Positions 18,499 to 27,289 of a DNA stretch of 64,000 nt are shown piece after piece. The stretch is from assembly GCF_000738175.1 (NCBI RefSeq), contig NZ_JFCH01000050.1:1-64000 (forward strand), read 5' to 3'. Positions within the stretch are counted from its first letter, which is position 1; each line of letters starts with the position of its first letter. The translations under genes were made by a program, and so were the position numbers. This DNA is from Corynebacterium jeikeium. GTDB taxonomy: Bacteria > Actinomycetota > Actinomycetes > Mycobacteriales > Mycobacteriaceae. The notes under the pieces are model-generated. The model made no database searches and was not told the origin of the DNA. It worked only from the letters and a program-made list of their open reading frames with translations.

Positions 18499-19356
18499 AT
18501 GAGCGGAAAGAACAATGCAGTACCGACCATCGACATGAATGACGGCAAGACCATTCCGCAGCTGGGGCTGGGCGTGTGGCAGTTGAGCGACGAGGACACA
18601 TACACATCGGTGCGCGCCGCGATCGAGACCGGTTACCGCCACATCGATACCGCCGCGATCTACGGTAATGAGGAGGCCGTCGGGCGCGCCGTAGCCGACG
18701 CGGTGAAGGCCGGGGATGTGCAGCGCGAGGAGCTGTTCATCACCACCAAGCTGTGGAACGCCGACCAGGCGCGTGGTAAGGAAGCATTCGCGGAATCTCA
18801 GAAGAAGCTGGGGATGGACTATGTGGATCTGTACCTGCTGCACTGGCCGTGCCCGCAGGCCGACAAGTTCGTGCAGGCATACGACTCTATGGCGGAGATC
18901 CAGCAGGCGGGCGGCGCGACCAGTATCGGCGTGTGCAACTTTTACCCCGAGGCGCTGGATGCCCTGAAGCAGTCGGGCCACACCCCGGCCGTGAACCAGA
19001 TCGAGATCCACCCGGGCTTTAGCCAGGCCGAGCAGCGCGCTGACAACCGCGACCGCGGGATCGTCACCGAGGCATGGTCGCCGTTGGGGCAGGGGCAGAA
19101 CCTGACCGACCCGACCATCGCGAAGATCGCCGCTGAGCACGGCGTGAGCGTAGCGCAGGCCATCATCCGCTGGCACATCCAGCGTGGCGACGTGGTGATC
19201 CCGCGTTCCTCCAAGGTGGAGCGCGTGCGCCAGAACTTCGACGTTTTCGGCTTTGAGCTTTCCGCCGACGAGGTCGCCGCCATCGAGGCTCTGGACGTGG
19301 AGGATGGCCGCATCGGCGGCGACCCGCTGACCTTCCACGCCGGCCTGGAGGGCTAG
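18499..19356 (+). CDS. Aldo/keto reductase
   Basis: A 285-residue NADPH-dependent reductase of the AKR5/2,5-diketo-gluconate reductase-like group. The catalytic tetrad is visible: Asp and Tyr in GYRHIDTAAIYGNEEAVG, Lys in LFITTKLW and His in LYLLHWP. The NADPH-binding IPRSSKVERVRQNFDVF is near the C-terminus. AAAAGAGG lies just before the ATG. The natural substrate is not predictable; detoxification of reactive carbonyls such as methylglyoxal is common in this group. Confidence 0.9.
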   Translation: MSGKNNAVPTIDMNDGKTIPQLGLGVWQLSDEDTYTSVRAAIETGYRHIDTAAIYGNEEAVGRAVADAVKAGDVQREELFITTKLWNADQARGKEAFAESQKKLGMDYVDLYLLHWPCPQADKFVQAYDSMAEIQQAGGATSIGVCNFYPEALDALKQSGHTPAVNQIEIHPGFSQAEQRADNRDRGIVTEAWSPLGQGQNLTDPTIAKIAAEHGVSVAQAIIRWHIQRGDVVIPRSSKVERVRQNFDVFGFELSADEVAAIEALDVEDGRIGGDPLTFHAGLEG

Positions 19357-19423
19357 GGAAACTCCGCGCGGGTTACCGCGAAACACCCGCGTATGGCACC
19401 GCCCCTGCGGTACATTGCTAGCC

Positions 19424-20218
19424 ATGAGCGCAGGGCACGTCATCACTCATCTAGAGACCGTCGGGGCAGGCAAAGCGAGCAATGCCGACGGTTCCGGCAA
19501 TTCCGCCGCCCTTCAGGTCGGCGTGATCACCCTAAACCGACCGGAGAAGCGCAACGCCCTCAACGCAGCCATCGCCACCGCCGTCGCCGAGGCCGTCCGC
19601 GCCCACACTGCCGCCGGGGTGCGCGCCATTTTGATTCGCGGCGAGGGGCCTGTCTTCTGCGCCGGGGCGGACCTCTCGGGTGGTGTGTATGCCGATGATT
19701 TTTGGTCCGCCATGGAGGACATGCTCTCGGCCATCCAGACCACCCCGGTGCCGGTCATTGCGGATGTTCACGGCCCGGCGGTCGGCGCGGGCTGCCAGAT
19801 CGCTTTGGCTTGCGACCTGCGCGTATTCGCCGACGAGGGTGCCTGCTGGGTACCTATCGCCGAGCACGGCTTCGCCCTGGATCTGTGGACCCACGCCCGA
19901 GCCCGCGAACTGTTGGGCGGCGCGCTGGCCCGCAACGTGTTCTTGGCGGGCGCCCGGGTAGGTGCCGAACAAGCCCAGGCAACGGGTTTTTCTGTGGTTC
20001 TTGATGACGCCACCCCCAACGCCACCGCCCTCGCGCATCGGGTGGCGCGCCAGGCTCCGCTGTCCATGGAACATTCAAAGCGCGTGTTCAACAGTCCCGA
20101 CATGCACGCGGATGCGGAGCTGCAGCAGATGATGGTGGACGTCTGGGCCAGCGAGGACGTGCAGGAGGCGCGCCGGGCTCGTGCCGAGAAACGCGAGCCG
20201 CAGTTCAGAGGTCGCTAA
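19424..20218 (+). CDS. Enoyl-CoA hydratase/isomerase family protein
   Basis: A 264-residue crotonase-fold protein acting on acyl-CoA thioesters. The oxyanion-hole segments are LNRPEKRNALNAA, FCAGADLSGG and VHGPAVGAGCQIALACDLRVFA. The usual second catalytic Glu region reads CWVPIAEHGFALDLW. The start is the ATG at 19424, preceded by TACATT 7 bases upstream with no Shine-Dalgarno sequence, which fits a leaderless start. The precise reaction (hydratase, isomerase or other) is uncertain. Confidence 0.88.
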   Translation: MSAGHVITHLETVGAGKASNADGSGNSAALQVGVITLNRPEKRNALNAAIATAVAEAVRAHTAAGVRAILIRGEGPVFCAGADLSGGVYADDFWSAMEDMLSAIQTTPVPVIADVHGPAVGAGCQIALACDLRVFADEGACWVPIAEHGFALDLWTHARARELLGGALARNVFLAGARVGAEQAQATGFSVVLDDATPNATALAHRVARQAPLSMEHSKRVFNSPDMHADAELQQMMVDVWASEDVQEARRARAEKREPQFRGR

Positions 20219-20230
20219 ATCCCAGCCGTT

Positions 20231-21760
20231 CTAGTCGCGCCCTTCCACCGACCAGGTATGCACCGGCTGGCCAGTGGCCTGGTGGGCAATGTAGCGCTGC
20301 ATCATGGTGGCCAGCGCCTCTGTGCGCTCCGCGGAATCCGGTTCGCTGTTCGGAGCCAGCCGGTTCAAGGTATCCAGCTGCCAGGTTGCACCGTTTTGTC
20401 CGCTGCGGGCGCGGCCTTCGATGATCCCCAGGTATGTGTCGATCAGTTCGGAATCCACGTCCAGCAAGCCCAACCCCTCGCGTGCTTGGTCGAGTAGGTG
20501 CTCGGTAATCAACTCTCGGACCGGCACAGTTCCTACACGTGGCCAGCGCATGCTGGCGCGCAGCCCTTCGCGGGCGCCGGTGAGGAAGTTACTGTGGGCG
20601 TCCTCAAAAGAAAGCCGCGACCATACGGGGCGATTTTGCGTGCCCAAGAATTTGACGAGCCCGTAGTAGAAGGCGGCGTCCGCGACGATGTCGGCGGTGG
20701 TGGGGCCGGCGGGTAGCAGGCGGTTTTCGACGCGGATGTGGGAGAGCTCCAGGTTCGGGTCATAGATCGGGCGGTTCCAGCGCCAGATCGTGCCGTTGTG
20801 CAGGTTCATGTAGTGCAGGCCGGGGCTGTCACCGGACATGATGGGCGTGCCGGCCTCCAGGCGATCCTCCGGTAGGAGAGGGGAGAAGTAGCGTCCGTTT
20901 TCCTCGAAGAGGTCGAACACGCTGGTGATCCACCGTTCGCCGAACCACACGCGCGGGCGCACGCCCTGGTTGACGAGCTCCGCCGTGCGTGTGTCGATGG
21001 CCTGCTCGAAGACGGGGATGCGCGATTCGTGCCAGAGCTTATGGCCGACGAACAGTGGGGAGTTGGCGCTGAGCGCCGCCTGTACGCCCGCGATGGCCTG
21101 GGAGGCGTTCCAGGCGTTGGCGAAGAGGTTCGGCGCGACCTGCAGGTGCAGCTGCATAGATGTGCAGGCGGATTCCGGGGCGATGTCCTCGAAGTCGTGG
21201 CTATAGGAGTCGACGGTGCCGAGTACCCGGCCGGGTAGGGCGCCTTCGAGTTCGATGCGGACCAGCTCGCCGCGGGATTCGAGGATGGCGTTGTTGAGAG
21301 CCTTGTAGCGGTTCTCGTCGGTGATCCAGGCAGGATCGCTGAGGAAGTCGGTGGTCAGGGTCGGAAGGGTGCCGATCATGACGGCGTGGGAGCCGAGTTC
21401 TTTGGCGGCTTTCTGCACCGCGCGGAGGCGCTCGTCGAGGCCTTCTTGTAGCTGTTCCAACCCGCGGCCGGTGATGGCCAGCGGGGGATGGTTCATCTCC
21501 ACGTTGAAGGAGCCGATCTCGGACTGGTATTCGCCCGGGTGGGTTTCTTCCAGCTTCTCCAGAACGCCGACGTTGCAGCGCTTGGGCTGCATGTCGTCGC
21601 CGACGAGGTTCATCTCTAGCTCCAGGCCGATGGTGCCCTGGTTGATGAACTCTGCGCTCTGCAGGTGCTTGTCGAAGACCTCCAGCTCGGCGTTGAGACG
21701 CTCGCGGAAGCGGGTGCGTTGTTTCGGTGTGTAGGTATCTTTAGATACTGCTTCGCCCAT
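20231..21760 (-). CDS. Glutamate-cysteine ligase family (GCS2-like) protein
   Basis: A 509-residue protein with the carboxylate-amine ligase fold. INQGTIGLELEMNLV holds the metal-binding Glu residues near residue 50, followed by FNVEMNHPPL, CTSMQLHLQV and HNGTIWRWNRPIYD. Family members condense glutamate with an amine or thiol. Corynebacteria use mycothiol rather than glutathione, so a role outside glutathione synthesis is possible. The ATG at 21758-21760 is preceded by TACGAT 8 bases upstream, a leaderless arrangement. An upstream extension of 54 codons in the same frame is not supported. Confidence 0.85.
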   Translation of the reverse strand: MGEAVSKDTYTPKQRTRFRERLNAELEVFDKHLQSAEFINQGTIGLELEMNLVGDDMQPKRCNVGVLEKLEETHPGEYQSEIGSFNVEMNHPPLAITGRGLEQLQEGLDERLRAVQKAAKELGSHAVMIGTLPTLTTDFLSDPAWITDENRYKALNNAILESRGELVRIELEGALPGRVLGTVDSYSHDFEDIAPESACTSMQLHLQVAPNLFANAWNASQAIAGVQAALSANSPLFVGHKLWHESRIPVFEQAIDTRTAELVNQGVRPRVWFGERWITSVFDLFEENGRYFSPLLPEDRLEAGTPIMSGDSPGLHYMNLHNGTIWRWNRPIYDPNLELSHIRVENRLLPAGPTTADIVADAAFYYGLVKFLGTQNRPVWSRLSFEDAHSNFLTGAREGLRASMRWPRVGTVPVRELITEHLLDQAREGLGLLDVDSELIDTYLGIIEGRARSGQNGATWQLDTLNRLAPNSEPDSAERTEALATMMQRYIAHQATGQPVHTWSVEGRD

Positions 21761-21924
21761 GCTTCCTAATCGTAGCCTCGTGGCGGGTGCGGTGTGGGGG
21801 TTCTTTGGTACGGACGCCCACACGTTTCGGTGCGCTGGGGGACTGGGGTGCGGTGACCAAAAGGGCTGGTTAACGGGGAGCGTTCGTGGGCTTGTATTAT
21901 GTACCTCGCACGGCTCGTGCAATT

Positions 21925-21997
21925 GCCCTAGTAGCTCAGTGGATAGAGCACGGCTCTCCTAAAGCCGGTGTCGGAGGTTCGATTCCTCTCTGGGGCG
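21925..21997 (+). tRNA. tRNA-Arg (anticodon CCU)
   Basis: A 73-base cloverleaf. Acceptor GCCCTAG pairs with CTGGGGC (one wobble) plus discriminator G. The D-arm is TAGCTCAGTGGATAGAGCA. The anticodon stem CGGCT/AGCCG encloses CTCCTAA with anticodon CCT. The T-loop is TTCGATT. CCA is not encoded. It reads AGG codons and lies between divergent protein genes. Confidence 0.96.
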
Positions 21998-22042
21998 CTT
22001 TTGTTTTGCCTCCCTAAGGGGTGTGGAATTTAGTTAAGCTCG

Positions 22043-22411
22043 GTGAGTATGAATCTGAAAGGGTTTCAGTTAGACACCTTCCTAGCTCTAGTGATGGCCC
22101 TCGGGTCGGCGGCGTTCCTCGCGTTGGGGCGCATGCTCTTCGGCGCCCTTGGGTGGTACATCTTCGTGACTATCCCCCTTTCGTTTGTGTTCGCCGGCGG
22201 GCTCTACGTTCTTTGGAAGATTCCAGTGCGTATTGACGTGGAGGATTCTTCGGGGGTGTCGCACAAGGTGTTCGGCTGGCGAGAGTCTTGGGCTTTCATT
22301 ATCGTCAGCGCGTTCTTGGTTCTAACAGGCTTTTTCTGGTGGATTTCACCGATGTCGAAGAAGACACGAAATCTATGTTCACGGTGCTTGTCGGGCGCCG
22401 AGCGAAACTAA
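22043..22411 (+). CDS. Small membrane protein, probably frameshifted
   Basis: A 122-residue product with three hydrophobic segments (residues about 10-30, 34-55 and 80-97) and no recognised family. After the third segment the frame runs into an unlikely Cys/Arg/Ser-rich end (TRNLCSRCLSGAERN). A more protein-like continuation with a fourth membrane segment exists in the -1 frame (see 22333-22512). A loss or gain near the T-run at 22332-22336 is the simplest explanation. Start GTG 22043 or ATG 22049. Confidence 0.45.
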   Translation: MSMNLKGFQLDTFLALVMALGSAAFLALGRMLFGALGWYIFVTIPLSFVFAGGLYVLWKIPVRIDVEDSSGVSHKVFGWRESWAFIIVSAFLVLTGFFWWISPMSKKTRNLCSRCLSGAERN

Positions 22412-22512
22412 TATCTGAAGTGCTTTGTCTGCTCAGTTTTGTGGGTGCGATCGTGTCTTACATTGTGGCGCTAGTTGTAGCGATAAAGGGGCGGAAAACG
22501 TCTGAGGGCTAA
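22333..22512 (+). pseudogene. Displaced C-terminal part of the small membrane protein
   Basis: In the -1 frame relative to 22043 the sequence reads LFLVDFTDVEEDTKSMF, then a fourth hydrophobic segment (LISEVLCLLSFVGAIVSYIV) and a basic end, IKGRKTSEG. Joined at the T-run it would give a four-segment protein of about 155 residues. It could instead be a small overlapping gene starting at the ATG at 22375. Confidence 0.35.
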
Positions 22513-22530
22513 CTGTGACGGCTTTGTGGC

Positions 22531-22725
22531 ATGACATTGATTGACTCTCGCACCTCATATCGTCCGACCGCTCGCGCTGTGGAACCAAGTCGTCACACGG
22601 AACACTTGACCATCCGCAGCGTGGATCCCACCAATCCTGCGCAGCTGCGCCGCGCGGGCGCGGGGCTCGATAGGCCGCGTCCGCTGGTGTTCCATCAGTC
22701 GGAAGTGGCTACCGCGGCCGCGTAG
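22531..22725 (+). CDS. Possible small protein of 64 residues
   Basis: Codon use in the second half (many GCG, CGC, CTG, GTG) resembles real genes here, but no Shine-Dalgarno sequence or leaderless -10 is visible and no family is recognised. It may be a gene remnant. Confidence 0.28.
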   Translation: MTLIDSRTSYRPTARAVEPSRHTEHLTIRSVDPTNPAQLRRAGAGLDRPRPLVFHQSEVATAAA

Positions 22726-23011
22726 TCAACTGATTTCTCTGGCCAAATACCCATATGGGGGTAGGAAGCTAGGCGAATTATTTGCTTAATTATTTATGTG
22801 AAGCCCAGGGGGTTTGCCAGACTCATAGGTCTGCGTGACCGTATTGAAAACTTTTTTTCATTAAAATATTCGCGCAGGTTTGTATCGTTGAAGATGTATC
22901 GATTTCCGAAAACCGGAGCGTACAGCGCTTGCGGCTAGCACCCAGCGCATTTTTTGATCGAGAAAATTTCAGATACAACTAATCGAGATTCTTCGAGGAG
23001 AGATTTCGCCG
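22726..23011. promoter_or_regulatory. AT-rich leader upstream of the cyclodeaminase-like operon
   Basis: This 286-base stretch is much richer in A+T than its neighbours (for example the run ACTTTTTTTCATTAAAATATT near 22850). It contains a small hairpin (CAGAC/GTCTG near 22820) and a direct repeat TGTATCG at 22881-22887 and 22895-22901, 14 bases apart. GAGGAGAG precedes the start codon at 23012. A regulator site is likely but unnamed. Confidence 0.45.
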
Positions 23012-24172
23012 ATGACTCAGTCCACCGGCTCCACCGACACCAGCATCAACTTCCTGTGGCTTTCCGAGCCCGACATGATTGAAGCGGGGGTGACGGACTC
23101 TGCTCGCTGTGTCGACGTCATGGAAGAAACCCTGATCCTTCTGGATAAGGGCGACTACCGCATGGCCGGCGCTTCCGGAAACTCCCACGGCGCCCAGGTC
23201 AACTTCCCCGACAACCCCGAGCACGAGGGCATGCCCGCCAACGGCCCCGACCGTCGCTTCATGGCTATGCCCGCCTACCTTGGCGGCCGGTTCAAGGGTG
23301 CCGGCGTGAAGTGGTACGGCTCCAACGCGGAGAACCGCGCCAACGGCCTGCCGCGCTCCATCCACGTGTTCGTCCTCAACGATGCCGTCACCGGCGCTCC
23401 GAAGGCCATCATGTCGGCCAACCTGCTGTCCGCGTACCGCACTGGTGCGGTTCCGGCTGTGGGCGTCAAGCACCTCGCCGTAGAGAACGCAGAGACCGTA
23501 GGAATCATCGGACCGGGCGTCATGTCCCGCACCATCCTGGCCTCCTCCATCACCCAGCGCCCCAGCATCAAGACCGTGAAGATCAAGGGGCGCAGCGCCG
23601 GTTCCACCGAAAAGGCAGCACAGTGGATCCGCGACCGCTTCGAGGACCTGGACGTACAGGTCGTCGACAGCGAGCAGGAGGCCATCGAGGGCAGCGACAT
23701 CCTAATCGCCGGCACCTCCACCTCCCCGGACGGCCCGCAGGCCTTCCCGTACTTCAAGCGCGAGTGGCTCAAGCCCGGCGCGCTGGTGCTGTGCCCCGCA
23801 GCGGCCCGCTTCGATGACGACTTCATCAAGTCCGAAGAATCCAACCTGGTGCTGGACTACGACGGCCTGTACAAGGAATGGTTCCAGGAAAACGGCCCGG
23901 ACGTCACCTACGAGCGCCTGCTGGGAATCCCCGGCAACCGCTGGTGGGACATGGTCGAGGAAGGCACCCTGCCGAAGGAGAAGCTGCACAACATCGGTGC
24001 CATCGCTGCGGGTAAGGCTCCGGGCCGCGAGAACGACGAGCAGATCTTCTTCTACTCCATCGGCGGCATGCCCGTCGAGGACGTTTCCTGGGCTACCGAG
24101 GTGTATGAAAACGCCCTGGAGAAGGGCATCGGCACCAAACTGAATCTCTGGGATACCCCGGAGCTGACCTAG
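23012..24172 (+). CDS. Ornithine cyclodeaminase/mu-crystallin family protein
   Basis: A 386-residue NAD(P)-binding protein, longer than the usual 310-350. The Rossmann motif is VGIIGPGVMSRTIL (residues about 165-178), preceded by the substrate-side Lys in GAGVKWYGS and Arg in LLSAYRTGAVPA. Related long proteins are, as I recall, sometimes annotated as tyramine oxidase subunit B, but no amine oxidase gene is in this window. It is followed after 15 bases by a glutamine synthetase homologue and is clearly co-transcribed with it. A dehydrogenase, deaminase or imine reductase acting on an amino acid or amine is inferred; the substrate is unknown. Confidence 0.8.
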   Translation: MTQSTGSTDTSINFLWLSEPDMIEAGVTDSARCVDVMEETLILLDKGDYRMAGASGNSHGAQVNFPDNPEHEGMPANGPDRRFMAMPAYLGGRFKGAGVKWYGSNAENRANGLPRSIHVFVLNDAVTGAPKAIMSANLLSAYRTGAVPAVGVKHLAVENAETVGIIGPGVMSRTILASSITQRPSIKTVKIKGRSAGSTEKAAQWIRDRFEDLDVQVVDSEQEAIEGSDILIAGTSTSPDGPQAFPYFKREWLKPGALVLCPAAARFDDDFIKSEESNLVLDYDGLYKEWFQENGPDVTYERLLGIPGNRWWDMVEEGTLPKEKLHNIGAIAAGKAPGRENDEQIFFYSIGGMPVEDVSWATEVYENALEKGIGTKLNLWDTPELT

Positions 24173-24187
24173 GAGCCTGAACGAACC

Positions 24188-25624
24188 ATGGAGTTCAAAA
24201 ACATCGACCAGGTCATCGACTTCATTAAGTCGGAAAGCATTCGCTACCTGGACATTCGATTTACCAACATGTTCGGCCTGGAACATGGGCTGACTGTCCC
24301 GGCACGCGAGCTAACCCCCAAGGCGGCGGAGGACGGCTTCGCCTTCGACGGCTCCTCCATCCCCGGCTTCTCCACCGTGGATAAGTCGGACATGGCGCTG
24401 ATTCCGGACCCGACGACTGCCTACGTGGATCCGTTCCGCGATCACCCCACGCTGAACATGCAGTTCTTCGTGCAGGATCCGTTGACCCGCCAGCCGTACC
24501 GCCGCGACCCGCGCACCATTGCGCGCAAGGCGGAAAACTACCTTAAGGAAACTGGTGTGGCGGACACCTGCTCGATCGGTGCGGAGGCGGAGTTCTACGT
24601 CTTCGATTCCGTCCAATACGCCTCCGACACCAACATGTCCTTCCACCGCGTGGATTCGGACGAGGGGTGGTGGCGCTCCGGCGAGGAGACGATGATGGAC
24701 GGCTCGCCGAATCGCGGTAACCAGATTCGCATCAACGACGGCTACTTCCCGGTCGCCCCGTACGACAAGACCATCCCGGTGCGCGACGATATTGCGTACA
24801 ACCTGGAGAAGGTCGGCTTCGAGATCGAGCGCTTCCACCACGAGGTCGCCACCGGCGGCATCCAGGAAGTTAACTATCGCTTCGATACCCTGCTGGCCGC
24901 CGCAGACGACCTGCAGACTTTCAAGTACGTGGTGAAGAACACCGCCGAGCAGCACCGCAAGACCGCCACCTTCATGCCGAAGCCGCTGGCCGGCGATGGT
25001 GGTTGCGGCATGCACGCCCACCAGTCGCTGTGGAAGGACGGCAAGCCGCTGTTCTACGACGAAACGGGCTATGCGGGCCTGTCCGACATGGCACGTTATT
25101 ACATCGGTGGTCTGTTGCACCACGCCCCGGCGGTGCTCGCCTTTACGAACCCCACCGTTAACTCTTATCGACGCCTATATTCCGGCTTCGAGGCACCCGT
25201 CAACTTGGCCTATTCGCAGTCCAACCGCTCGGCGGCCATCCGCATTCCGCTGACCGGTGATAGCCCTGCGGCCAAGCGTATTGAGTTCCGTGCGCCGGAT
25301 CCGTCCTCGAACCCCTACCTGGGTTTCGCAGCCCAGCTGATGGCGGGGCTGGACGGCATTCTGAACCGCATCGAGCCGGGTGAGCCGACGGATAAGGACC
25401 TCTACGAGTTGCCGCCTGAGGAGGCGAAGAAGGTACCGAAGGTGCCGCACTCGCTGGAGGCCGCCCTTTCGGCCATGGAGGAAGACCACGAGTTCCTGAC
25501 CGCCGGGGGAGTTTTCGACGAGGACTTCCTGCAGGCCTATGTGCGCCTGAAGTACGAGCTGGAGATCCAGCCGCTGCGCCAGGGACCAAGCCCGAAGGAG
25601 TTCGAACTGTACTACAGCGTTTAA
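24188..25624 (+). CDS. Glutamine synthetase family protein with altered substrate loop
   Basis: A 478-residue type I glutamine synthetase homologue. Present are the metal/ATP segments FDGSSIPGF, GAEAEFYVFD, FHHEVATGG and FMPKPLAGD, and a Tyr in DLYELPPEE equivalent to the adenylylation site. The loop that reads NGSGMH in canonical enzymes is GGCGMH here (residues 271-276), so Asn264 (Salmonella numbering) is Gly and the Ser is Cys; a nearby SxRNRS is SQSNRS. Such changes suggest a gamma-glutamyl ligase using another amine rather than the main ammonia-assimilating GlnA. It is co-transcribed with the cyclodeaminase-like gene. Confidence 0.85.
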   Translation: MEFKNIDQVIDFIKSESIRYLDIRFTNMFGLEHGLTVPARELTPKAAEDGFAFDGSSIPGFSTVDKSDMALIPDPTTAYVDPFRDHPTLNMQFFVQDPLTRQPYRRDPRTIARKAENYLKETGVADTCSIGAEAEFYVFDSVQYASDTNMSFHRVDSDEGWWRSGEETMMDGSPNRGNQIRINDGYFPVAPYDKTIPVRDDIAYNLEKVGFEIERFHHEVATGGIQEVNYRFDTLLAAADDLQTFKYVVKNTAEQHRKTATFMPKPLAGDGGCGMHAHQSLWKDGKPLFYDETGYAGLSDMARYYIGGLLHHAPAVLAFTNPTVNSYRRLYSGFEAPVNLAYSQSNRSAAIRIPLTGDSPAAKRIEFRAPDPSSNPYLGFAAQLMAGLDGILNRIEPGEPTDKDLYELPPEEAKKVPKVPHSLEAALSAMEEDHEFLTAGGVFDEDFLQAYVRLKYELEIQPLRQGPSPKEFELYYSV

Positions 25625-25656
25625 CTAGCTGCGCGCTACGGCGCGGAGCTAGTTAA
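25621..25656. terminator. Bidirectional terminator between the glutamine synthetase homologue and folA
   Basis: TTAACTAGCT (25621-25630) pairs perfectly with AGCTAGTTAA (25647-25656), with further GCGC pairs inside. The stem includes the upstream stop codon and abuts the folA stop, an economical convergent arrangement. Confidence 0.75.
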
Positions 25657-26346
25657 TTAGCGCCGCGTCCAGGTGCAGAAGCGGTAACGCAGGGGCCGCT
25701 CGGGATCGACTTCTTGGTCGACCGGGTGGCCCTTTAGCGATTCCTGCCACTCCTCGGCGTGCTCTTCAAATTCTTCGGTGGGGATCAGAGGTGCGTACAC
25801 CTGGAAGCGCTCGGGGGCCTCCATGTCGATCTCCGTGATGACGATGCGATCGGCCACAGGCATGCACTGTGCGTACACCTGACCGCCACCCAGGACCCAC
25901 ACGGTGGGAGTGCGCTCGTCTGCGGCGCTGTCTTTCAACTCGTTGAGGATCTGCTCCGCGGCGTTGGCCAGCGCGCTGGGGATCGAAGGCTCGATGATGC
26001 CACCGGGGGCGTCATAATCATCCTGCCGAGTGATCACATAGTTCGTGCGCCCCGGCAGCGGGCGGAATCCATCGTCGAGTGCTTCCCAGGAGGTGCGCCC
26101 CATGACGACGGGGTAGCCGGTGGTGGCGTTCTTGAAGTGCTTCAGGTCCTCCGGCAGATACCAGGGCATGTCCGCTCCATCGCCGATCACGCCGGCGGTG
26201 GTTTGGGCCCAGATCATGCCGATCTCCACCTGATCACGGGAGATCCCCTTGGCCTCCAGGGCATAGCTGACCGCAGCGGCGGTGAGCTCCGGGTAGTCGC
26301 CCGGCTCGTAGCCGGTGGGGCGATGGGGTTGGTTGTTGGAAGTCAT
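25657..26346 (-). CDS. folA: Dihydrofolate reductase with N-terminal extension
   Basis: A 229-residue enzyme reducing dihydrofolate with NADPH. The catalytic core begins near residue 42 (IGMIWAQTTAGVIG) and shows MPWYLPEDLKHFK with the active-site acid, VMGRTSWEAL, RTNYVITRQ and VWVLGGGQVYAQ. The first about 40 residues, including a helix-like LTAAAVSYALEAKGISRD, are extra to the typical 160-residue DHFR. It starts directly after the thyA stop, so the two are translationally linked, regenerating the folate oxidised by thymidylate synthase. Confidence 0.95.
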   Translation of the reverse strand: MTSNNQPHRPTGYEPGDYPELTAAAVSYALEAKGISRDQVEIGMIWAQTTAGVIGDGADMPWYLPEDLKHFKNATTGYPVVMGRTSWEALDDGFRPLPGRTNYVITRQDDYDAPGGIIEPSIPSALANAAEQILNELKDSAADERTPTVWVLGGGQVYAQCMPVADRIVITEIDMEAPERFQVYAPLIPTEEFEEHAEEWQESLKGHPVDQEVDPERPLRYRFCTWTRR

Positions 26347-27168
26347 TTATACGGCCACCTTCGCCTTGATCACCGGATGTGGGTCGTAGCCGGTGAACTC
26401 GATATCGGAAAAGTTGTAAGAAAACATGTCCGCAGCCTTGTTCAACTGCAGCTGCGGGTAGGGGCGGGGATCGCGGGAAAGCTGCAGCTTAACCTGCTCC
26501 ACGTGGTTGTCGTAGATGTGGCAATCACCGCCGGTCCAGATGAACTCGCCGACCTCCAGGCCCGCCTGCTGGGCAAACATGTGGGTCAGCAGCGAGTAGC
26601 TGGCGATGTTAAACGGCACACCCAGGAACATGTCCGCGCTGCGCTGGTACAGCTGGCAGCTCAGCTTGCCGTCGGCCACGTACAGCTGGAACAGCAGGTG
26701 GCATGGCGGCAGGGCCATGTTGTCCAGTTCTGATACGTTCCAGGCACTGACGATATTGCGGCGCGAGTCCGGGTTAGTCCGCAAAGTCTCCAACGCGCCG
26801 GCGATCTGGTCGATGTGCTGACCGTTCGGGGTCGGCCAGCTGCGCCACTGCACGCCGTAGACCGGGCCCAGGTCACCGTTCTCGTCGGCCCATTCGTTCC
26901 AGATGCGAATGCCGTTTTCCTGCAGCCAACGCACGTTGGAATCGCCGCGGAGAAACCACAGCAGTTCACCCACCACGGACTTCACGTGTACCGACTTGGT
27001 GGTGATCAACGGGAAGCCTGCGGAGAGGTCATAGCGGATCTGACGGCCAAAAAGGCTGGTGGTGCCGGTTCCCGTGCGGTCGCCCTTAGGGGTGCCGGTC
27101 TCGAGGATCTCTCGCAGAAGATCCTCGTATGGGGTGGGGATGGAACTCGGCTGCTGCTGGGGTGCCAC
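26347..27168 (-). CDS. thyA: Thymidylate synthase
   Basis: A 273-residue ThyA converting dUMP to dTMP with methylene-tetrahydrofolate. The nucleophile is in [12 protein letters not shown]. Other landmarks are [23 protein letters not shown], the phosphate-binding DSRRNI, and the dUMP-binding [17 protein letters not shown] and GDCHIY. I chose the GTG at 27166-27168 because AAAGGAAGG lies about 9 bases upstream; a TTG further up would overlap that site. First gene of the thyA-folA operon. Confidence 0.95.
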   Translation of the reverse strand: MAPQQQPSSIPTPYEDLLREILETGTPKGDRTGTGTTSLFGRQIRYDLSAGFPLITTKSVHVKSVVGELLWFLRGDSNVRWLQENGIRIWNEWADENGDLGPVYGVQWRSWPTPNGQHIDQIAGALETLRTNPDSRRNIVSAWNVSELDNMALPPCHLLFQLYVADGKLSCQLYQRSADMFLGVPFNIASYSLLTHMFAQQAGLEVGEFIWTGGDCHIYDNHVEQVKLQLSRDPRPYPQLQLNKAADMFSYNFSDIEFTGYDPHPVIKAKVAV

Positions 27169-27289
27169 TGCTCGCCGCCTTCCTTTCAAGCTTTTAGGTC
27201 CTTAGGTTCAAAAGTCCCACACAGTCTACGTCGGCAACCAAGCGGTGGCACCTGCGGGGCTGGCAAGCCTGGCTATGGACAAGCCGAGA

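Noticed and set aside
22333..22345. Programmed -1 frameshift site in the small membrane gene
   Set aside because: The T-run is not a canonical X-XXY-YYZ heptamer and no strong downstream structure is evident; mutation is simpler.
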